Positions 13,210 to 16,680 of a stretch of 16,680 bases of DNA are shown here, in pieces. A program made the position numbers and the translations under genes. This DNA is from an uncultured Clostridium sp. (GTDB lineage Bacteria; Bacillota; Clostridia; Lachnospirales; Lachnospiraceae): NCBI GenBank assembly GCA_958349075.1, contig CATWBR010000035.1, forward strand, positions 1 to 16,680. The letters run 5' to 3'. Every line of letters begins with the position of its first letter. Position 1 is the stretch's first letter. A model generated the notes under the pieces. The model searched no databases. It was given only the letters and a program-made list of their open reading frames with translations, and was not told the DNA's origin.

Positions 13210-13861
13210 TTCTATGTGTTCCCTCTTCCAGCATTTTATTGTATTCCTCCCATGGAATGTATCTTCCTCCCATGCTCTCAAGATGCTCCGTATGAAACTG
13301 GCAGTCGATAAACAGGAACCCATTCTCTTCCAGTAACTGTGCCAGGGCAATCAGGGCAATCTTCGAACCGTTCTCCTTCTCGGAAAACATGCTCTCACCG
13401 AAAAAACATTTCCCAATAGACACACCGTAAAGTCCTCCGGCCAGTTTCCCGTCCTCAAAGGCCTCCACACCGACGGCCCAGCCCTTCCCGTTCAGCCTGT
13501 AATAAGCTTCCTCCATCTCATCCGTAATCCAGGTTCCTTCGGCATTTTCCCGCTTCACCCTGCAGCGATGCATTGTGTCCCGGAAGTCCCGGTTCAGGCA
13601 GATCTTGATATCGTGCTTCTTCATATATTTTTTCATCGAGCGTGAAACATGAATCTCCCCCGGAAATATCAGAAACCGTTCCTTAGGGCACCACCACATT
13701 ATCTCGTCTTCCGGATTATACCACGGGAAAATACCGTACATATAGGCCAGGAGGAGGCGTTCCGGCGAAAGATCGCCTCCAACGGCCAGGAGTCCGTTAT
13801 CCTCGGCAAGAACCGGATCCGGAAAACTGATTTCCTTTTCAGATAAACGATATACCGGCAT
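13199..13861 (-). CDS. aat: Leucyl/phenylalanyl-tRNA--protein transferase
   Basis: Full-length 220-residue Aat. It moves Leu or Phe from aminoacyl-tRNA onto the alpha-amino group of proteins starting with Lys or Arg, creating an N-degron in the cytosol. Diagnostic motifs are AYMYGIFPWYN (39-49), MWWCPKERF (55-63), GGLYGVSIGKCFFGESMFS (142-160) and LFIDCQFHTEHLESMGG (183-199). E156 and Q188 fall at the positions of the E. coli catalytic pair. Its ATG directly abuts the TAG stop of clpA, with AAAGG in the end of clpA as the ribosome site, so the two are translationally coupled. The next gene begins inside its 3' end. This neighbour order is strong support for a working ClpAPS N-degron pathway. 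Confidence 0.96.
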   Translation of the reverse strand: MPVYRLSEKEISFPDPVLAEDNGLLAVGGDLSPERLLLAYMYGIFPWYNPEDEIMWWCPKERFLIFPGEIHVSRSMKKYMKKHDIKICLNRDFRDTMHRCRVKRENAEGTWITDEMEEAYYRLNGKGWAVGVEAFEDGKLAGGLYGVSIGKCFFGESMFSEKENGSKIALIALAQLLEENGFLFIDCQFHTEHLESMGGRYIPWEEYNKMLEEGTHRSEW

Positions 13862-16312
13862 CTATTTAACCTTTCCTTTTCCCGTTGCGATGGTAAAAAC
13901 ACCGTCTTTGCAATCCAACAGGCAGTCACCGCCCCGCTTCAGGCTGCCGAACAGGATTTCATCCACCAGCAGCGGTTTGATTTCGCTTCCGATCACACGC
14001 TCAATTTCCCTGGCTCCGTACTCTTGGCTGATTCCCTTTTCTTTCAGGAGGGATTTTGCCGCACCGGTTACGGTAAACTGAACCTTTTTGCCGTCCAGCA
14101 TCGTTCCCAGTTCCCTCAGTTTCTTATCCACAATGGCGGCCGCCATCCTGTCATCCATTGCATTAAAGACAACAATCCGGTTGAGCCTGTTGCGGAATTC
14201 CGGCTGGAATGTCTTCTTGACCTCATCCATAATGATATCGGATTTTACCGTTCTCTCACCAAAACCAATCTGGGATTTTCCTACCTGGCTGGCCCCCGCG
14301 TTGGAGGTCATAATCAAAATAATATTCCTAAAATCCGCTTTTCTACCCTGGTTATCGGTCAATGTCGCATAGTCCATCACCTGGAGCAGGATATTGTAAA
14401 TATCGGGATGGGCTTTTTCGATCTCATCCAGCAGAAGCACCGCATGGGGATTCTTTCTGATTTCCTCCGTCAGGAGGCCGCCCTCCTCATATCCCACATA
14501 CCCGGCAGGCGCTCCAATCAGCTTTGCCACGGCATGCTTTTCTTCATACTCACTCATATCATAACGGATCAGCCTGATCCCCAGTTCCTGGGCAAGCGTT
14601 TTGGCTATCTCCGTCTTGCCGACGCCGGTAGGGCCGACGAACAGCAGGCTGGCCAGCGGTTTTCCCTCTTCCAGAAGACCGGCGCGTGAGAATTTAACCG
14701 CATTCACTACCTGTCCCACGGCCTCATCCTGACCGAAAACATTTGTTGATATCCTGCGGTCCAGCGTCGCCAGTTTCTTCACCTCATCGCTCTCCACCAC
14801 CTGTTTGGGAATCTGGCAGGTCTTTGACAGTATCTCGTCAATCAGCCCTTTTCCCACGGTCTGCGTCTTCTGTTCCTGAGGATGGAGGCGTCTGTATGCA
14901 CCGGCCTCATCGATGAGGTCGATGGCCTTGTCCGGCAGATAACGTTCGTTGATATATCGGGCGCTCATTTTTACCGCATATTCCAGAACGCCTTTGCCAT
15001 ATTTGACACCGTGATATGACTCATAGTGCTTTTTCAGCCCCTCCAGGATTTTCACCGTATCGTCTTCGGACGGTTCCTTAATCTCGACATTCTGAAAACG
15101 CCTCACCAGGCTCTTGCTCTTCTCAAAATGTTTTTTATATTCCTCGTAGGTGGTCGCTCCGATAAAACGGATTTCCCCCGCAGCAAGGTACGGCTTCAAC
15201 ATATTGGAAACATCGAAGCTGCCTCCGTTCACCGCTCCTGCGCCTACGATATTATGGATTTCATCGATATAGAGGATCGGCTTTTTTTCTTTCATAACGC
15301 CGTCCATGATTTCGCGGAATCTCTTTTCAAAATCTCCCCTGTACTGGGTTCCGGCCAGCAGGGTTCCGAGATCCAGGGTGAAAATCGTAGCGCCTTTTAA
15401 CGGTTCAGGCACCTTACCCTCCTCCAAAAGCCGTGCCAGGCCATAGACAATGGCCGTCTTTCCGACTCCCGGTTCGCCAATATGGAGCGGATTGTTCTTC
15501 TCCTTCCGGCACAGGATCTGCATGGTCCGTTCCAGCTCGTCCTCACGGCCACTCAGGGGATTCACTCCTTCCAGGTTCTCATTAAGACAGGTAACATAGC
15601 GGCGCCATCTGCTGCTTTTACCGGGCTGGCCTTCCTGGGACTCTCCCGCATCCTGCCCGCCGGTTTCATCGCCGCTTCCGGACTCTTCCACCTCTCCATG
15701 CCCGTTTTCCGCTCTGTCTTTTGAACCTTTCCCACGGCCGGTTCCCGAGTCTGACTTTCCACGGCCGGAACCGTTTTTCTCCTGTTCCCTCTGGGCTTTC
15801 CGCTCCTGATACCGCTCATAAATCCCATCATAAATCTCCGACAGTTCCTGGAGCAGGGCCGTCTTTCCCACTCCCTGGCTTTCCATATAATAGATGGCAT
15901 AGCTCTCCTCCAGTGAATAGAACCCATATACGAGATGGGAAAGTTCCACCGCATCTTTTCCGCAGTTATCGGCCGTCTCCTGCGCACGGATCAGCACATT
16001 TTCAAACCCGGCGGTCATCTCCGGCCTTTCTTCTCCAAAGGTCTGCTCTTCCGTCGCAGTATCTTCCGGGCCGTAATCCTCCTCCGGGCCGTCGTCCAGG
16101 CTGCCCGCCGCCATATGCTGTTCCAGGTATTCCCGCAGATTTTTCCTGAGTTTGTCCGTATCGCCTCCGCAGTTTTCAAACGCTTCCCGGAACGTATCCT
16201 GAGCTGCTATTTCATATAACAGCAGTTCGGGAGTAACATATTCATGATGCTCCCGCACCGCTACGTCAAAAGTCAGGTTTAATATATCCGCCACTTCTTT
16301 TGTCACTCTCAT
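13862..16312 (-). CDS. clpA: ATP-dependent Clp protease ATP-binding subunit ClpA
   Basis: This 816-residue Hsp100 unfoldase feeds ClpP. It has a divergent Clp N domain (about 1-165, the ClpS dock) and a long charged, Gly/Ser/Glu-rich linker (about 170-236). D1 has Walker A GEPGVGKT (279-286) and Walker B ILYIDE (346-351). D2 has Walker A GPTGVGKT (560-567), Walker B VLLLDE (625-630) and the ClpP-binding IGF loop (682-684, KSQIGFGERT). There is no ClpB/ClpC middle coiled coil, and D2 SRAGL (542-546) plus the linked clpS support ClpA over ClpC. The start is ATG 16312, nine bases after GGAGG; a TTG extension to 16339 includes that site and is rejected. The linker is unusually long and has its own acidic character. 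clpP is not in the window. Confidence 0.95.
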   Translation of the reverse strand: MRVTKEVADILNLTFDVAVREHHEYVTPELLLYEIAAQDTFREAFENCGGDTDKLRKNLREYLEQHMAAGSLDDGPEEDYGPEDTATEEQTFGEERPEMTAGFENVLIRAQETADNCGKDAVELSHLVYGFYSLEESYAIYYMESQGVGKTALLQELSEIYDGIYERYQERKAQREQEKNGSGRGKSDSGTGRGKGSKDRAENGHGEVEESGSGDETGGQDAGESQEGQPGKSSRWRRYVTCLNENLEGVNPLSGREDELERTMQILCRKEKNNPLHIGEPGVGKTAIVYGLARLLEEGKVPEPLKGATIFTLDLGTLLAGTQYRGDFEKRFREIMDGVMKEKKPILYIDEIHNIVGAGAVNGGSFDVSNMLKPYLAAGEIRFIGATTYEEYKKHFEKSKSLVRRFQNVEIKEPSEDDTVKILEGLKKHYESYHGVKYGKGVLEYAVKMSARYINERYLPDKAIDLIDEAGAYRRLHPQEQKTQTVGKGLIDEILSKTCQIPKQVVESDEVKKLATLDRRISTNVFGQDEAVGQVVNAVKFSRAGLLEEGKPLASLLFVGPTGVGKTEIAKTLAQELGIRLIRYDMSEYEEKHAVAKLIGAPAGYVGYEEGGLLTEEIRKNPHAVLLLDEIEKAHPDIYNILLQVMDYATLTDNQGRKADFRNIILIMTSNAGASQVGKSQIGFGERTVKSDIIMDEVKKTFQPEFRNRLNRIVVFNAMDDRMAAAIVDKKLRELGTMLDGKKVQFTVTGAAKSLLKEKGISQEYGAREIERVIGSEIKPLLVDEILFGSLKRGGDCLLDCKDGVFTIATGKGKVK

Positions 16313-16352
16313 TTTATGATGCCTCCTTCGTGGGTCCAAATCATGAGTCTTC

Positions 16353-16652
16353 CTATTGTTCTTCCACCGTCAGCCGGAAGGGATACCCCTCCTCCTCGGC
16401 CAGGGCTGTCACTGTTCTTATCTTTGTCAGGGCAATGTCATAGGAATAAGTGCCCACAACGGCCTTACCGCCCTTGTGCACCATCATCATCAGCATGACA
16501 GCCTCCTCTTGTCTCTTGTTAAATACCTCCATCAGGACCTGGACTACAAAATCCATCGGGGTATAGTCGTCATTATGCATAATAACTCTGTATCGTTTTG
16601 GTTCTCTGACCTGTGATTTTATCTGCTGCTTTACTTCTCCCTGGGTTGACAT
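16353..16652 (-). CDS. clpS: ATP-dependent Clp protease adaptor ClpS
   Basis: This 99-residue N-recognin binds N-terminal Leu, Phe, Trp or Tyr and delivers substrates to the ClpA N domain. The binding pocket is plain: HNDDYTPMDFV gives N27, D28, D29 and gate residue M33, and MVHKGG gives H59. All are offset by seven from E. coli N34, D35, D36, M40 and H66. The start is ATG 16652, with GGAAGG eight bases upstream; an in-frame GTG at 16661 is less likely. It is the first gene of the string inside the window, 40 bp before clpA. The promoter must lie at or beyond the right edge; an A/T-rich TAATAT at 16674-16679 is too close to the start to be convincing. Confidence 0.96.
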   Translation of the reverse strand: MSTQGEVKQQIKSQVREPKRYRVIMHNDDYTPMDFVVQVLMEVFNKRQEEAVMLMMMVHKGGKAVVGTYSYDIALTKIRTVTALAEEEGYPFRLTVEEQ

Positions 16653-16680
16653 CCGAAACACCTTCCATTACTTATATTAT

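Noticed and set aside
13210..13350. N-terminal extension of the second FliB-like gene to an ATG at 13350
   Set aside because: The 47 added residues lie within aat in another frame and match nothing in copy 1; the GTG at 13209 has a ribosome site and fits the family start.
16343..16352. ATGAGTCTTC shared with the inverted repeat at 494-503
   Set aside because: A 10-base match without the paired arm or hairpin is best taken as chance.
1..16680. CRISPR array, tRNA, rRNA, insertion sequence or phage genes
   Set aside because: No regularly spaced repeats, no transposase or integrase and no recognisable RNA gene were seen on either strand.

Overview
The window looks like a chromosomal segment of a Clostridia-class Firmicute, most likely a moderately GC-rich gut Lachnospiraceae (Hungatella, Enterocloster or Lacrimispora type). 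This rests on strong AGGAGG-type ribosome binding sites, consensus SigA promoters, tight minus-strand operons and protein families typical of that group: TIGR04076, C_GCAxxG_C_C and the FliB-like Cys-cluster proteins. The taxonomic guess is an inference; no rRNA or marker gene is present.

Layout, left to right. (1) 1-567: a plus-strand HxlR-type regulator with a possible operator in front and a terminator/inverted repeat behind. (2) 621-6860: a six-gene minus-strand operon read from a clear promoter at 6832-6860. In transcription order it encodes an M20 amidohydrolase, a polar amino-acid ABC transporter (lipoprotein, permease, ATPase), a PLP aminotransferase and a FliB-like Cys-cluster protein. 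A hairpin between the lipoprotein and permease genes probably sets their ratio. (3) 6994-9126: a two-gene minus-strand operon with an LDH/MDH-family 2-hydroxyacid dehydrogenase and an iron-type alcohol dehydrogenase, joined by an ATGA overlap and driven by a perfect-consensus promoter. (4) 9312-9959: a DinJ/YafQ toxin-antitoxin cassette of lower GC with its own promoter, operator-like dyad and terminator. (5) 10143-10958: a plus-strand alpha/beta hydrolase with a good promoter. (6) 10993-16652: a minus-strand gene string clpS, clpA, aat, a second FliB-like gene, a TIGR04076 protein and a C_GCAxxG_C_C protein.

How the parts may work together. clpS-clpA-aat forms a complete bacterial Leu/Phe N-degron pathway apart from the ClpP peptidase: Aat tags N-terminal Lys/Arg, ClpS recognises the tag and ClpA unfolds the substrate. 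The genes are in direct succession (clpA and aat abut as TAG-ATG), and a second FliB-like gene starts inside the 3' end of aat. Region 2 reads as uptake and breakdown of amino acids or N-acyl amino acids to 2-oxo acids, and region 3 could then interconvert 2-oxo and 2-hydroxy acids; that metabolic link is inference. The least explained elements are the two FliB-family paralogues with no flagellar gene in sight, the non-canonical active-site loop of the LDH-like enzyme, and several inverted or direct repeats at promoters and gene ends.
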